A stretch of 64,000 bases of DNA from NCBI GenBank assembly GCA_035304385.1, contig DATGQD010000036.1, positions 1-64,000 of the forward strand. Direction: 5' to 3'. This DNA is from ZC4RG29 sp035304385 (GTDB lineage Bacteria > Bacteroidota > Bacteroidia > Cytophagales > Cyclobacteriaceae). This document shows positions 24,407-32,332 of the stretch, piece by piece. The number at the start of each line of letters is the position of its first letter. The stretch's first letter is position 1. Made by a program: the position numbers and the translations under genes. The notes beneath the pieces are model-generated. The model had not been told where the DNA came from. It made no database searches and saw nothing but the letters and a program-made list of their open reading frames with translations.

Positions 24407-26191
24407 CTAGTCTATTTTTAAGACAGCCATAAAGGCTTCCTGGGGGATTTCGACATTGCCGACCTGGCGCATGCGTTTCTTGCCCTTCTTTTGTTTCTCC
24501 AGGAGTTTTCGCTTCCGCGAGATGTCGCCACCATAGCATTTGGCGAGTACATTCTTTCGCATGGCCTTAACCGTTTCGCGTGCGATGATCTTCTGGCCGA
24601 TGGCAGCCTGGATGGCGATCTCGAACATTTGTCGCGGAATGAGGTCTTTGAGCTTTTCACAAAGCTTCCTCCCCCAGTCGTATGCCTTTGAACGGTGGAC
24701 GATCGCGGACAGCGCATCTACCCGGTCACCATTCAACATGACGTCGAGTTTCACCATTTCGGATTCACGGAAGCCGATAAGCTGGTAGTCGAGCGACGCG
24801 TATCCCCGTGAAATCGTCTTGAGCTTATCGAAAAAGTCGAACACAATTTCGGAAAGGGGCATTTCGAAACTCAATTCTACCCTGTCGGTGGTAAGATAAT
24901 GTTGATTCTTGAGAATGCCCCGCTTGTCCATACAAAGTCCCATGATGGCACCGATGTATTCCGTCTTGGTAATGATCTGTGCCGAGATAAAAGGTTCTTC
25001 GATGTGATCCACGCGGGTGGGGTCGGGCATTTCCGAGGGCGCATTGATGAGCTTGACTGACCCGTCGGTCATTATGGCGCGGAACTGTACGGACGGGACC
25101 GTGGTGATCACCGTCATCCCAAACTCGCGCTCCAACCTTTCCTGGATGATCTCCATGTGGAGCATACCGAGGAACCCGCAACGAAATCCAAAGCCCAGTG
25201 CGGCCGACGTTTCTGGTTCCCACACCAGCGAGGCGTCGTTGAGTTGAAGTTTTTCCATGGAGGCCCGGAGCTCTTCGAATTCCGAAGTTTCTACGGGGTA
25301 TATTCCGGCGAACACCATAGGCTTTACGTTCTCGAAACCTTTGATGGGCTCGCCGGGGCGGTCGACGTGGGTGATGGTATCCCCCACCTTCACTTCGCTC
25401 GCGACCTTGATTCCTGAGATAAGATAGCCAACATTGCCCGCACGAATTTCCTTGACGGGTTGCTGCTGCAATTTGAGAATGCCGATCTCGTCCGCGTCAT
25501 ATACGCGCTTCGTGGCAACGAATTTCACGACGTCGCGTGTACGGATCGTGCCGTTAAACACCCTGAAGTACACCTCCACGCCCCGAAAGGAATTGTATAC
25601 CGAATCGAAGATCATCGCCTGAAGCGGCGCGTCAGGATCACCTTTTGGGGGACGGACACGGTCGACAACGGCATCGAGAATTTCGCGAATGCCACGACCC
25701 TCTTTTGCGCTGGCGGAGATAATATCCTCCCGCTTGCATCCCAGGAGATCGACAATCTGGTCGGCCACCGCTTCGGGATTCGCGTGCGGAAGGTCGATCT
25801 TGTTCATAACCGGAATAATCTCCAGGTCGTGTTCAAGCGCCAGGTACAGGTTGGAAATGGTCTGTGCTTCAATGCCCTGGCTGGCGTCCACGATCAGCAG
25901 CGCGCCTTCGCAGGCGGCAATGGCCCGGGACACCTCGTAGGAGAAGTCGACGTGGCCGGGGGTGTCAATCAGATTGAGGGTATAGCTTCCGTCATCGCGC
26001 GTGTAGGTCATCTGGATGGCGTGGGCCTTGATGGTGATTCCTTTTTCCCGCTCAAGGTCCATATTGTCCAGGACCTGGGCCTGCATTTCACGCTGGCTCA
26101 ACGTGCCGGTGAATTCCAACAGACGGTCGGCCAGGGTGCTTTTACCGTGGTCGATGTGGGCGATAATGCAGAAATTGCGGATGTTTTCCAT
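24407..26191 (-). CDS. lepA: Elongation factor 4 (LepA), ribosome back-translocase GTPase
   Basis: A translational GTPase of 594 residues that acts on stalled or mispositioned ribosomes. G-domain motifs are G1 AHIDHGKST (11-19), G3 DTPGHVDF and G4 NKIDLP. EF-G-like domains follow, and the LepA-specific C-terminal domain ends in KCYGGDISRKRKLLEKQKKGKKRM, a basic segment diagnostic of LepA over EF-G. The start MENIRNFCIIAHIDHGK is the family start. Confidence 0.97.
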   Translation of the reverse strand: MENIRNFCIIAHIDHGKSTLADRLLEFTGTLSQREMQAQVLDNMDLEREKGITIKAHAIQMTYTRDDGSYTLNLIDTPGHVDFSYEVSRAIAACEGALLIVDASQGIEAQTISNLYLALEHDLEIIPVMNKIDLPHANPEAVADQIVDLLGCKREDIISASAKEGRGIREILDAVVDRVRPPKGDPDAPLQAMIFDSVYNSFRGVEVYFRVFNGTIRTRDVVKFVATKRVYDADEIGILKLQQQPVKEIRAGNVGYLISGIKVASEVKVGDTITHVDRPGEPIKGFENVKPMVFAGIYPVETSEFEELRASMEKLQLNDASLVWEPETSAALGFGFRCGFLGMLHMEIIQERLEREFGMTVITTVPSVQFRAIMTDGSVKLINAPSEMPDPTRVDHIEEPFISAQIITKTEYIGAIMGLCMDKRGILKNQHYLTTDRVELSFEMPLSEIVFDFFDKLKTISRGYASLDYQLIGFRESEMVKLDVMLNGDRVDALSAIVHRSKAYDWGRKLCEKLKDLIPRQMFEIAIQAAIGQKIIARETVKAMRKNVLAKCYGGDISRKRKLLEKQKKGKKRMRQVGNVEIPQEAFMAVLKID

Positions 26192-26224
26192 ACCCGGTCC
26201 TACTCCTTCAGGATTTCAGAACTG

Positions 26225-26232
26225 CAAAAGTA
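26225..26232 (-). promoter_or_regulatory. Probable lepA promoter -7 box
   Basis: TACTTTTG on the minus strand, followed by C, fits TAnnTTTG and lies 33 nt before the lepA start codon. No TTTG is seen 19-21 nt upstream. Confidence 0.45.
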
Positions 26233-26264
26233 GATATTATTTGCCGATCATGAGGGAAGGAAAT

Positions 26265-26356
26265 GGCCCATTTTAAGGCCAGGCCGGGGCTTATGGGCCG
26301 AAAATATTCCGGGCCCGGTACCCACTGATCGATTAGGGCACAGAAGCGCCGTGCCC
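26265..26356 (-). terminator. Hairpin pair downstream of the TerB-like gene
   Basis: Two stem-loops lie between the TerB-like stop and lepA. One at 26336-26356 pairs GGGCAC with GTGCCC. One at 26265-26299 pairs GGCCCAT with ATGGGCC and continues through AAG/CTT after a small bulge. They are placed to end the TerB-like transcript before the lepA promoter. No long T-run follows either on the minus strand, so intrinsic termination is likely but not certain. Confidence 0.45.
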
Positions 26357-26395
26357 ACCCCATGCGGTTCCCGTACGCGTCTGCGGTTTTTCAGA

Positions 26396-26791
26396 TCAGC
26401 TTAGATATTTCCTGGTATCCGCTTCAAGTTTTTGTTTTTCAGCATCGCTCATACTGCGCGAGCTTACACCCAGCATAAGGTCAACCAGCACCTCTCTCTT
26501 ATAACCAAGCTTCTCCGCTATGGTCGAGCAAAACAGAAGTTCTTCGCGAAACATCTTCTCGTCGACCTTCATCAGCTGGACGAGGTGGAAAAGAAAGTCG
26601 AACTTTTCAGAATCCGTCAGATTATCAGGAACAACGATATCATGTCGACGGGTGAGAATTTCCTCCAACTCTTCGGCCGGCACATTGTTGGCCAACCCTA
26701 TGTTCATAATGTAACTCTTCTCCCGGTCTGCGATGGTTCCGTCTATGCCCGCCAGGCTTACCAGGAGCTTTACCTTCTCGATTGCAGTCAT
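26396..26791 (-). CDS. TerB-like tellurite-resistance-family protein
   Basis: A 131-residue all-helical protein resembling the TerB/DjlA-N fold: the N-terminal helix EKVKLLVSLAGIDGTIADREKSYI, with its DG-x-I-x-x-x-E pattern, matches the acidic metal-site motif of the family, and a second acidic copy (VDEKMFREE) follows near residue 72. The family is linked to metal or stress sensing, but the role of stand-alone copies is unknown. I chose ATG 26791 (MTAIEKVKL) because the upstream 48 codons look non-coding. It is divergent from the AcpH-like gene. Confidence 0.6.
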   Translation of the reverse strand: MTAIEKVKLLVSLAGIDGTIADREKSYIMNIGLANNVPAEELEEILTRRHDIVVPDNLTDSEKFDFLFHLVQLMKVDEKMFREELLFCSTIAEKLGYKREVLVDLMLGVSSRSMSDAEKQKLEADTRKYLS

Positions 26792-26917
26792 ACCCCGCAC
26801 TTTTTTAAGGCTCGGAAATTGTAAAATCCCGGTAGATATTCCAACACATGAACCGATATGGGGGTCGATTGTTGTATCGATAGCCATGGTATGTCTGGCA
26901 AAAGCATATTTTTGACA

Positions 26918-27535
26918 ATGAACTTCCTTGCCCATCTGTATCTTTCCGGCGATGATCCCGAGGTCATGGTGGGCAATTTTATAGGAGATTTTGTGAAGGG
27001 CAGGGATTTACGATCACGTTTTCGACCTGGCATAGCGGCAGGCATCGGGTTACACCGAGCCATAGACGAATATACCGACGGCCACCCCGTGGTCGACCGC
27101 AGCAAGCAACGACTCCGCCCGGAGCTGAGGCACTATTCTCCCGTAGTGGCCGACATGTTCTACGACCATTTCCTTGCGGCAAACTGGAGCCGCTATCATA
27201 CCGAGCCCCTTCCGCGTTACGCTGCCGGGGTGTATCGGCTCCTGGAGTCGTATCACGATGTCCTTCCCGCAAAGGTGAAGGAGATGCTGCCATATATGGT
27301 GCGCGGGAACTGGCTCGTAAGCTATTCCCGTATTGAGGGCATACAGCGCGCGCTCAGTGGGATGGCGGCACGTACGCCCTACGAGTCGGGCATGGAAACA
27401 GCAACCCACTTGCTTCGCACGCACTATGAGCGTTTTGAGGAAGACTTCACCGAATTCTTCCCTGATTTGACGCGCTTCGCGGAGGAGTATCGCAATGATC
27501 AGGGAATGGGCCTGTCAACTAACGCTGTGAACTAA
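26918..27535 (+). CDS. Acyl carrier protein phosphodiesterase-like protein (DUF479/AcpH family)
   Basis: A 205-residue protein with the family start MNFLAHLYLS, then GNFIGDFVKG and LHRAIDEYTDGHP, the conserved His/Asp residues expected at a metal-dependent phosphodiesterase site, and a later YDHFLAANW. E. coli AcpH removes 4'-phosphopantetheine from acyl carrier protein; whether this homologue does so is not shown by the sequence. ATG 26918 is chosen because it gives the conserved N-terminus; an upstream in-frame start would add 20 unrelated residues. Confidence 0.82.
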   Translation: MNFLAHLYLSGDDPEVMVGNFIGDFVKGRDLRSRFRPGIAAGIGLHRAIDEYTDGHPVVDRSKQRLRPELRHYSPVVADMFYDHFLAANWSRYHTEPLPRYAAGVYRLLESYHDVLPAKVKEMLPYMVRGNWLVSYSRIEGIQRALSGMAARTPYESGMETATHLLRTHYERFEEDFTEFFPDLTRFAEEYRNDQGMGLSTNAVN

Positions 27536-27553
27536 CATTCCGTAAGAAATACA

Positions 27554-27919
27554 ATGGATAACGACGAGGAACTCGACGGCAAATACCTGGGAACGATCTC
27601 GGGCGACTTCATTAAGGTGTCAGACACGCTCAAAGAAGCGTCCTACCAGATCAGGAGAAGAGGATTCGATTTTCCGATTTTTCCGATCTGTAAGGATGAA
27701 CAACCCGTTGGCCTCCTGCTGATCGCCAAAGAAACGATGGGTAACCAGTGGCACTATTACGCGTCTTTTCTCGACGAGTTCGTTCAGCGCGGCCTTATAG
27801 AGGAATCGTTCCGCCAACGTTTCATCGACACCTATAAAGATCCCGATGAGTTTTGTTGTCTCTTTGTAATAGATCGTGAGTTAACAAGATTCGTCTACAT
27901 ACCATACCCCGTAGATTAG
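27554..27919 (+). CDS. Conserved hypothetical protein
   Basis: A 121-residue, acidic, soluble-looking protein with no signal peptide or membrane segment. It contains FPIFPICKDEQPVGLLLIAKE and a C-terminal FCCLFVIDRELTRFVYIPYPVD, a beta-strand-rich pattern. I recognise it only as the kind of short conserved protein seen in Bacteroidota; no function is assignable. It starts 18 nt after the AcpH-like gene on the same strand and is probably co-transcribed with it. Confidence 0.7.
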   Translation: MDNDEELDGKYLGTISGDFIKVSDTLKEASYQIRRRGFDFPIFPICKDEQPVGLLLIAKETMGNQWHYYASFLDEFVQRGLIEESFRQRFIDTYKDPDEFCCLFVIDRELTRFVYIPYPVD

Positions 27920-27953
27920 CGTTTCCACAACCCACGACCGCCTATCGGGACGC

Positions 27954-28991
27954 CTATTGGCCACCGAAGTGATCCCACCCCTGCGCTTTCAGGGGCACAA
28001 CAGTCCCTTGTTTGGAAATCATTATGTTTTGATTCTTTTCTTCATGCACATACCCGATGAAATGGATGTCGGGGTGCAGCTTAATCTTTTCATGGTCGGC
28101 CGGAGAAATGGTGAACAACAGCTCGTAGTCTTCCCCGCCGTTGAGCGCACAGATGATCGGGTCGAGTTTGAATTCGAGGGCAGTGTCAAACGTCAGTCGG
28201 TCGATAGGTACCTTATCTTCAAAGATACGTACGCCGACGCCCGAGTTGTTGCTCAGGTGGAGCAACTCTGACGCCAGGCCATCCGACACGTCGATCATGG
28301 ACGTCGGCACGACGCCCTTCTCGGCCAGTTCAAAAACAATATCAGTGCGGGCTTCCGGCTTCAGCGTACGGCCCACGAGGTATTCATATTTATCAAGAGC
28401 GGGTTGCATGTTAGGATTGGCCAGAAACACTTGCTTTTCCCGTTCGAGAACCTGTACACCCAGGTATGCCGCACCCAGATCGCCCGTAACGCAAATGATA
28501 TCCGAGGGCTGGGCGCCACTGCGATACGCAACACGATCTTTGCCGGCGCGGCCCAACGCCGTTACAGAAATGACGAGGCCCGACCGCGAGGACGTCGTAT
28601 CACCCCCAACAAGATCCACGCTGTAGTTGTCGCATGCGGCCTTGATCCCGGCGTAGAGTTCGTCGACAGCCTCTACCGAAAAGCGGTTGCTCAGGCCGAT
28701 GCTTACCGTTATTTGTTCCGCCTTCCCATTCATGGCGGCGATATCCGAAACGTTGACCGCGACCGCCTTATACCCTACATGCCGGAGGGGTGCGTAGGCC
28801 AGGTCGAAATGGATGCCCTCGAGCAGCATGTCGGTGGCCACCAGGAGGTTATCTCCGCCGCAGTCGACCACAGCCGCGTCGTCGCCGATTCCGGCGACCG
28901 TGCTTGCATTTTGCTTGCGGGCGTTCCGCGCAATTCGGTCAATTAATCCGAACTCGCCTAACTCGCTGATTTCCATACGGTTTGAAGCCAT
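27954..28991 (-). CDS. thiL: Thiamine-phosphate kinase
   Basis: Phosphorylates thiamine monophosphate to the active cofactor thiamine diphosphate. The 345-residue protein shows the AIR-synthase/ThiL fold: GEFGLIDRI at the N-terminus, GIGDDAAV (the Mg/ATP motif), then DMLLEGIHFDL, VNVSDIAAMNG, GGDTTSS and the ISDG-like IDVSDGLASEL. These acidic Mg-binding residues are intact. It is convergent with the 27554 gene and divergent from a small lipoprotein gene; I see no TPP riboswitch upstream. Confidence 0.95.
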   Translation of the reverse strand: MASNRMEISELGEFGLIDRIARNARKQNASTVAGIGDDAAVVDCGGDNLLVATDMLLEGIHFDLAYAPLRHVGYKAVAVNVSDIAAMNGKAEQITVSIGLSNRFSVEAVDELYAGIKAACDNYSVDLVGGDTTSSRSGLVISVTALGRAGKDRVAYRSGAQPSDIICVTGDLGAAYLGVQVLEREKQVFLANPNMQPALDKYEYLVGRTLKPEARTDIVFELAEKGVVPTSMIDVSDGLASELLHLSNNSGVGVRIFEDKVPIDRLTFDTALEFKLDPIICALNGGEDYELLFTISPADHEKIKLHPDIHFIGYVHEEKNQNIMISKQGTVVPLKAQGWDHFGGQ

Positions 28992-29029
28992 ACGAGGGAT
29001 TTACGGTGTGAAAAACTTCAATTGTGCTG

Positions 29030-29037
29030 CAAAACTA
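29030..29037 (-). promoter_or_regulatory. Probable thiL promoter -7 box
   Basis: TAGTTTTG on the minus strand, followed by C, fits TAnnTTTG and lies 38 nt before the thiL ATG. The -33 element is not evident. Confidence 0.45.
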
Positions 29038-29095
29038 ACGCTCTTCCCGGAATGCGCCCTTTTTGATGTAACTTTCGAGTCTTGAGGGACCTTCC

Positions 29096-29239
29096 ATGAA
29101 ACGATTTTTTGCCCTTCTGGTAGTAATTGTGATTGTTCTGGGCGCCTGCGGGCCAAAGCCGATGTACAAGACCCGTGAGGGAAAGAAGAAGCTGAAGCAC
29201 TATAACGCGCTTCAATTCAACGATCGGCGGAACCGCTGA
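29096..29239 (+). CDS. Small lipoprotein, 47 residues
   Basis: A very short gene that a length cut-off would miss. MKRFFALLVVIVIVLGAC is a complete lipoprotein signal peptide with lipobox VLGAC (Cys18), followed by about 29 basic residues including MYKTREGKKKLKHYNALQ, and ends in TGA. An intact lipobox with a positively charged start and hydrophobic core is unlikely by chance. Its last 23 nt overlap the 3' end of the convergent epimerase gene. Function unknown; small lipoproteins with a basic Lys/Tyr-rich tail are seen in Bacteroidota. Confidence 0.72.
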   Translation: MKRFFALLVVIVIVLGACGPKPMYKTREGKKKLKHYNALQFNDRRNR

Positions 29240-29639
29240 CATGCTGCTCCTGACATAGTTCGATCAGAACGCCACCGGTGTTCCGGGGGTGGAGGAAGCA
29301 AATTCGCTTGTTGTCAGCCCCGGGTTTGGGGGTAGGGTCGATGGCGGCAAATCCCTGGGACTCGTGCTCCGCAATAGCCTGCTCCAGGTTGTCCACTTCA
29401 AAAGCAAGATGATGCACCCCCGTTCCGCGTTTTTCGATATGTCTGGCGATTGGGGAATCGTCCCGCGTCGCCGCCAGCAATTCGAATTTTATGCCCGAAA
29501 CGTTGAAAAAAGACACCCGCACACCCTCGGTGGGGACTTCCTCCACCTTGTAATGCCGGCAACCCAACAGCTTCTCAAACAGCGCGTTCGCCTCTTCGAG
29601 GTCCTGCACGGCGATGCCGATGTGTTCCAGTTTTTTCAT
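29217..29639 (-). CDS. mce: Methylmalonyl-CoA epimerase (VOC family)
   Basis: Interconverts the (R) and (S) forms of methylmalonyl-CoA in propionate metabolism. The 140-residue protein starts MKKLEHIGIAVQDLEEA, with the metal ligand His6, and has TGVHHLAFEVDN (second His) and the final GVLIELCQE (metal Glu). This arrangement and length match epimerases rather than glyoxalase I. No mutase gene is in the window. It is divergent from the IscA-type gene, with 94 nt between starts, and its 3' end overlaps the small lipoprotein gene. Confidence 0.88.
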   Translation of the reverse strand: MKKLEHIGIAVQDLEEANALFEKLLGCRHYKVEEVPTEGVRVSFFNVSGIKFELLAATRDDSPIARHIEKRGTGVHHLAFEVDNLEQAIAEHESQGFAAIDPTPKPGADNKRICFLHPRNTGGVLIELCQEQHVSGSADR

Positions 29640-29646
29640 AAATGGC

Positions 29647-29654
29647 TATCTTTG
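29647..29654 (+). promoter_or_regulatory. Promoter -7 box of the IscA-type gene
   Basis: TATCTTTG followed by CGGG is a full match to TAnnTTTG and lies 79 nt before the start at 29734, just outside the epimerase start codon. The -33 region (TGTGTTCC) is only a weak match. Confidence 0.55.
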
Positions 29655-29733
29655 CGGGTCAAGATTGAAACTTTTTGGGTATTCCTTTAGTTTTCAGGCA
29701 ACAAATCACGCAGTAGCGTACACAGCAGCAACC

Positions 29734-30060
29734 ATGATAACTGTTACCGATAAAGCGAAAGACCGAATCATCGAATTGCGCCGGGAAGGAGGACACAGCT
29801 CCGAGCACAACATCCGCGTATCCGTAAAAGGTGGTGGTTGTTCCGGGCTCATGTACGATCTGAACTTTGACGACCAGATTCAGGCCGCGGACCAGATCTT
29901 CGAAGACAAGGGCATTCGAATCCTGATTGACAAGAAGAGCCTGCTTTACCTGTTGGGCACCACACTGGACTTTTCAGACGGACTTAACGGCAAGGGTTTC
30001 CAGTTCATCAACCCCAACGCGTCGCGTACCTGTGGCTGCGGCGAGAGTTTTTCGGTATGA
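29734..30060 (+). CDS. Iron-sulfur cluster assembly accessory protein (IscA/SufA/ErpA type)
   Basis: A-type carrier that receives and delivers Fe-S clusters. The 108-residue chain has the three ligand cysteines in the family pattern: one in GGGCSGL and a C-terminal TCGCGESF pair. ATG 29734 (MITVTDKAKDRI) gives the family N-terminus; the open frame continues upstream without similarity. IscA, SufA and ErpA cannot be separated by sequence alone, and no suf genes are adjacent. Confidence 0.93.
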   Translation: MITVTDKAKDRIIELRREGGHSSEHNIRVSVKGGGCSGLMYDLNFDDQIQAADQIFEDKGIRILIDKKSLLYLLGTTLDFSDGLNGKGFQFINPNASRTCGCGESFSV

Positions 30061-30121
30061 TGCAATAAACCGCCGCATTTCTTCGAAGCGAGAGCGTTTT
30101 CCAACTGTCTACACCCTTTAG

Positions 30122-30925
30122 CTAGTCCCCGCTCACACGAAACACCAATGACGTCCAGAAACTCTGCCAGTCCGCGTCGGGGTGGCTTACGGGTACCATC
30201 TTCACGACGCTGATCATCCAGTCCCCGTCGTTGAAGATCCTGACATCGATGGACCCATCCTGTTGTGAATAAATAGGCTGGTTGAAGACCTTGTTGTTTT
30301 TGCTATTCCACACATACACGCGGGCTCCGAAGTCTGGCTTGCCGTTGAATAAGATCATAAATGGCACGAGGTCGCCTTTCCTGATATCCGACGGATGTTT
30401 GCCGGGGATGATCTCCAGCGGCGCGCCCGTGACCTTCCGGTAAGTCTCATCGCGGCGGTCACCCACCTGGAGGATCAGGCTCGTAATGCGTCTGTAAAAT
30501 TCGCGGCCGGGTTGATCTTCCTTGTCTGCTTTCTTTCGAAGCTCCGCCGCATTATCCAACGCATGTTCTTTGAGGTAAGCATTGAATCGCTCTGCGGGCA
30601 AACTCACAAACGCATTTTCTCCCTCCATAGTAACAAGGTAGGTGCCTTCGTTGACCGCAGGAATCAGGAGGTGATCGCCACGGCCGGTACGCACGCGGGA
30701 TCGTAAGTCCGTTCTGCCGGAAGTCGTATGCAAGGCTACCGACTTGAGGCGTTCCTGCCGGAGGTTCCACGTCTCACCGACAAAGTTATCCCCCACATTG
30801 AACCTGATCTTGATCGTGTCCCCGGGTTGGTACTGAAACTTGTCGGGCATCATCCAGAATTCCTGCGCCTGCGTTGCACCGCAAATGAGCAGCACGACGA
30901 CACCGATTAGTATTCGCTGTACCAT
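30122..30925 (-). CDS. DUF4198-family exported protein
   Basis: A 267-residue exported protein with a Sec signal (cleaved near ATQAQ). The mature part begins EFWMMPDKFQYQPGDTIKIRFNVGDNF, the characteristic start of DUF4198 proteins, in which HEFWL-type motifs open a beta-sandwich related to nickel/cobalt-transport accessory proteins. A role in metal uptake is a family association only; the usual leading His is replaced by Gln here (AQEFW), and no transporter genes are near. Confidence 0.75.
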   Translation of the reverse strand: MVQRILIGVVVLLICGATQAQEFWMMPDKFQYQPGDTIKIRFNVGDNFVGETWNLRQERLKSVALHTTSGRTDLRSRVRTGRGDHLLIPAVNEGTYLVTMEGENAFVSLPAERFNAYLKEHALDNAAELRKKADKEDQPGREFYRRITSLILQVGDRRDETYRKVTGAPLEIIPGKHPSDIRKGDLVPFMILFNGKPDFGARVYVWNSKNNKVFNQPIYSQQDGSIDVRIFNDGDWMISVVKMVPVSHPDADWQSFWTSLVFRVSGD

Positions 30926-30993
30926 TTTTAGTATCGGGTTTAAATGACAATTGCGTTCCTAAGCGGCGTCCCGGTGTTTGCTCTTACCCGGAC

Positions 30994-32289
30994 TCAGCTG
31001 TTCATTAAGTCCTCGATCTCTTCCGCCTCAACCGGAATGTTCTTCATGAGATCGCGACTTCCCTTCGGCGTGATCACAACGTTGTTTTCTATTCTCACGC
31101 CAAGACCTTCCTCGCGGATGTAGATGCCGGGTTCAACGGTCCACACCATTCCCGGTTCCATCCGCTGATACATACTGCCTACATCGTGAACATCCAATCC
31201 CAACATGTGGCCTGTGCCATGCATGAAATATTTCATGAACAGTGGCCTTGCGGGATCTTGCCGACGAATGTCCGTCTTGTCAATCAGCTTGAGCCTGACG
31301 AGCTCTGCTTCTATTATCTTCTGTACCTCTTTGTGATATTCATAGTACTGCACACCGGGCGCGAGCATACTGATGGCCTTGCGGTGCACGCGTCGTACGG
31401 CATTGTACACTTCCTTCTGCCGTGGAGAAAAACGTCCATTCACCGGGATAGTGCGGGTGAGGTCGGCGTTGTAGTTGGCATATTCAGCACCCACGTCCAG
31501 AAGCAGAATGTCGCCATCGCGGCACACTTCGCTGTTTCGAATGTAATGAAGCACGCAGGAGTTCGCCCCGGAGGCGATGATGGGCTCATATGCAAATCCG
31601 CGCGACCCTTCCCGAAGGAATTCATGCATATACTCGGCCTCAATCTCATACTCCTTAACACCCGGCTTAACAAATTTCAACACACGTCGGAAGGCTTGTT
31701 CGGTTATGTCGACCGCACGCTGCATGAGCTCCAGCTCACGCTTCGATTTAATGCTGCGCAGCCGGTGCATGATGGGCGCTAACCGGGCATACTGATGAAG
31801 GGGGTACTTTTGACGACACCATTTTATAAACCGCGCGTCCCTGCTCTCCACTTCTACGTCCGCCCGATAGTGTTCGTTTGTGTTGAGAAAAACCCTTTCA
31901 ACGTTTCCTACCAACATGAGCATATTGAACAGCCGGTGGAATTCTGAAGTCCATACCACGGTGCTTATCCCGGTAACCTCAGTTGCTTGTTCCCTGGTAA
32001 GCTTTTGTCCTTCCCATGTGGCGATCTCTTCGCTGGTTTCACGGATAAACAACACCTCGCGATATTTTTTGTCAGGGAAGTCAGGCGCCAATACCAGGAT
32101 CGTTTCTTCCTGATCGACACCTGTCAGATAGAACAGGTCGCTATTCTGACGGAAGCGCGTCGTGCCGTCTGCATTTGTCGGCATAACGTCGTTGGCATTG
32201 ACGACCACAAGCGAATTGCGGGGAATCTCTTTCAGAAGGCGCTTGCGGTTAAGGACAAACAGTTCCTTGCCAATGCTTTCGTATCTCAT
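30994..32289 (-). CDS. Aminopeptidase P (Xaa-Pro aminopeptidase, M24B)
   Basis: Removes N-terminal residues that precede proline. The 431-residue length and pita-bread fold fit. The five metal ligands of the M24 family are seen in order: Asp in LLLDVGAEY, Asp in YNADLTRT, His in HGTGHMLGLDVHD, Glu in TVEPGIYI and Glu in GVRIENNVV. The N-terminal creatinase-like domain (FYLTGVDQEE) supports PepP over methionine aminopeptidase. No signal peptide is seen, so it is cytoplasmic. It is divergent from the fucosidase gene with 43 nt between starts. Confidence 0.94.
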   Translation of the reverse strand: MRYESIGKELFVLNRKRLLKEIPRNSLVVVNANDVMPTNADGTTRFRQNSDLFYLTGVDQEETILVLAPDFPDKKYREVLFIRETSEEIATWEGQKLTREQATEVTGISTVVWTSEFHRLFNMLMLVGNVERVFLNTNEHYRADVEVESRDARFIKWCRQKYPLHQYARLAPIMHRLRSIKSKRELELMQRAVDITEQAFRRVLKFVKPGVKEYEIEAEYMHEFLREGSRGFAYEPIIASGANSCVLHYIRNSEVCRDGDILLLDVGAEYANYNADLTRTIPVNGRFSPRQKEVYNAVRRVHRKAISMLAPGVQYYEYHKEVQKIIEAELVRLKLIDKTDIRRQDPARPLFMKYFMHGTGHMLGLDVHDVGSMYQRMEPGMVWTVEPGIYIREEGLGVRIENNVVITPKGSRDLMKNIPVEAEEIEDLMNS

Positions 32290-32332
32290 CGTCTGTCTTA
32301 AATTTGTGATAACGCAATTTAATCAAATCCTC

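Noticed and set aside
28992..29095. Possible TPP riboswitch upstream of thiL
   Set aside because: The gap is about 100 nt, the -7 box leaves a leader of about 30 nt, and no TPP-aptamer consensus (CUGAGA, ACCUGA) is seen.
32162..32332. Upstream extension of the first GH29 gene by 57 codons
   Set aside because: It overlaps the divergent aminopeptidase gene and would bury the signal peptide; ATG 32333 opens directly on the signal.
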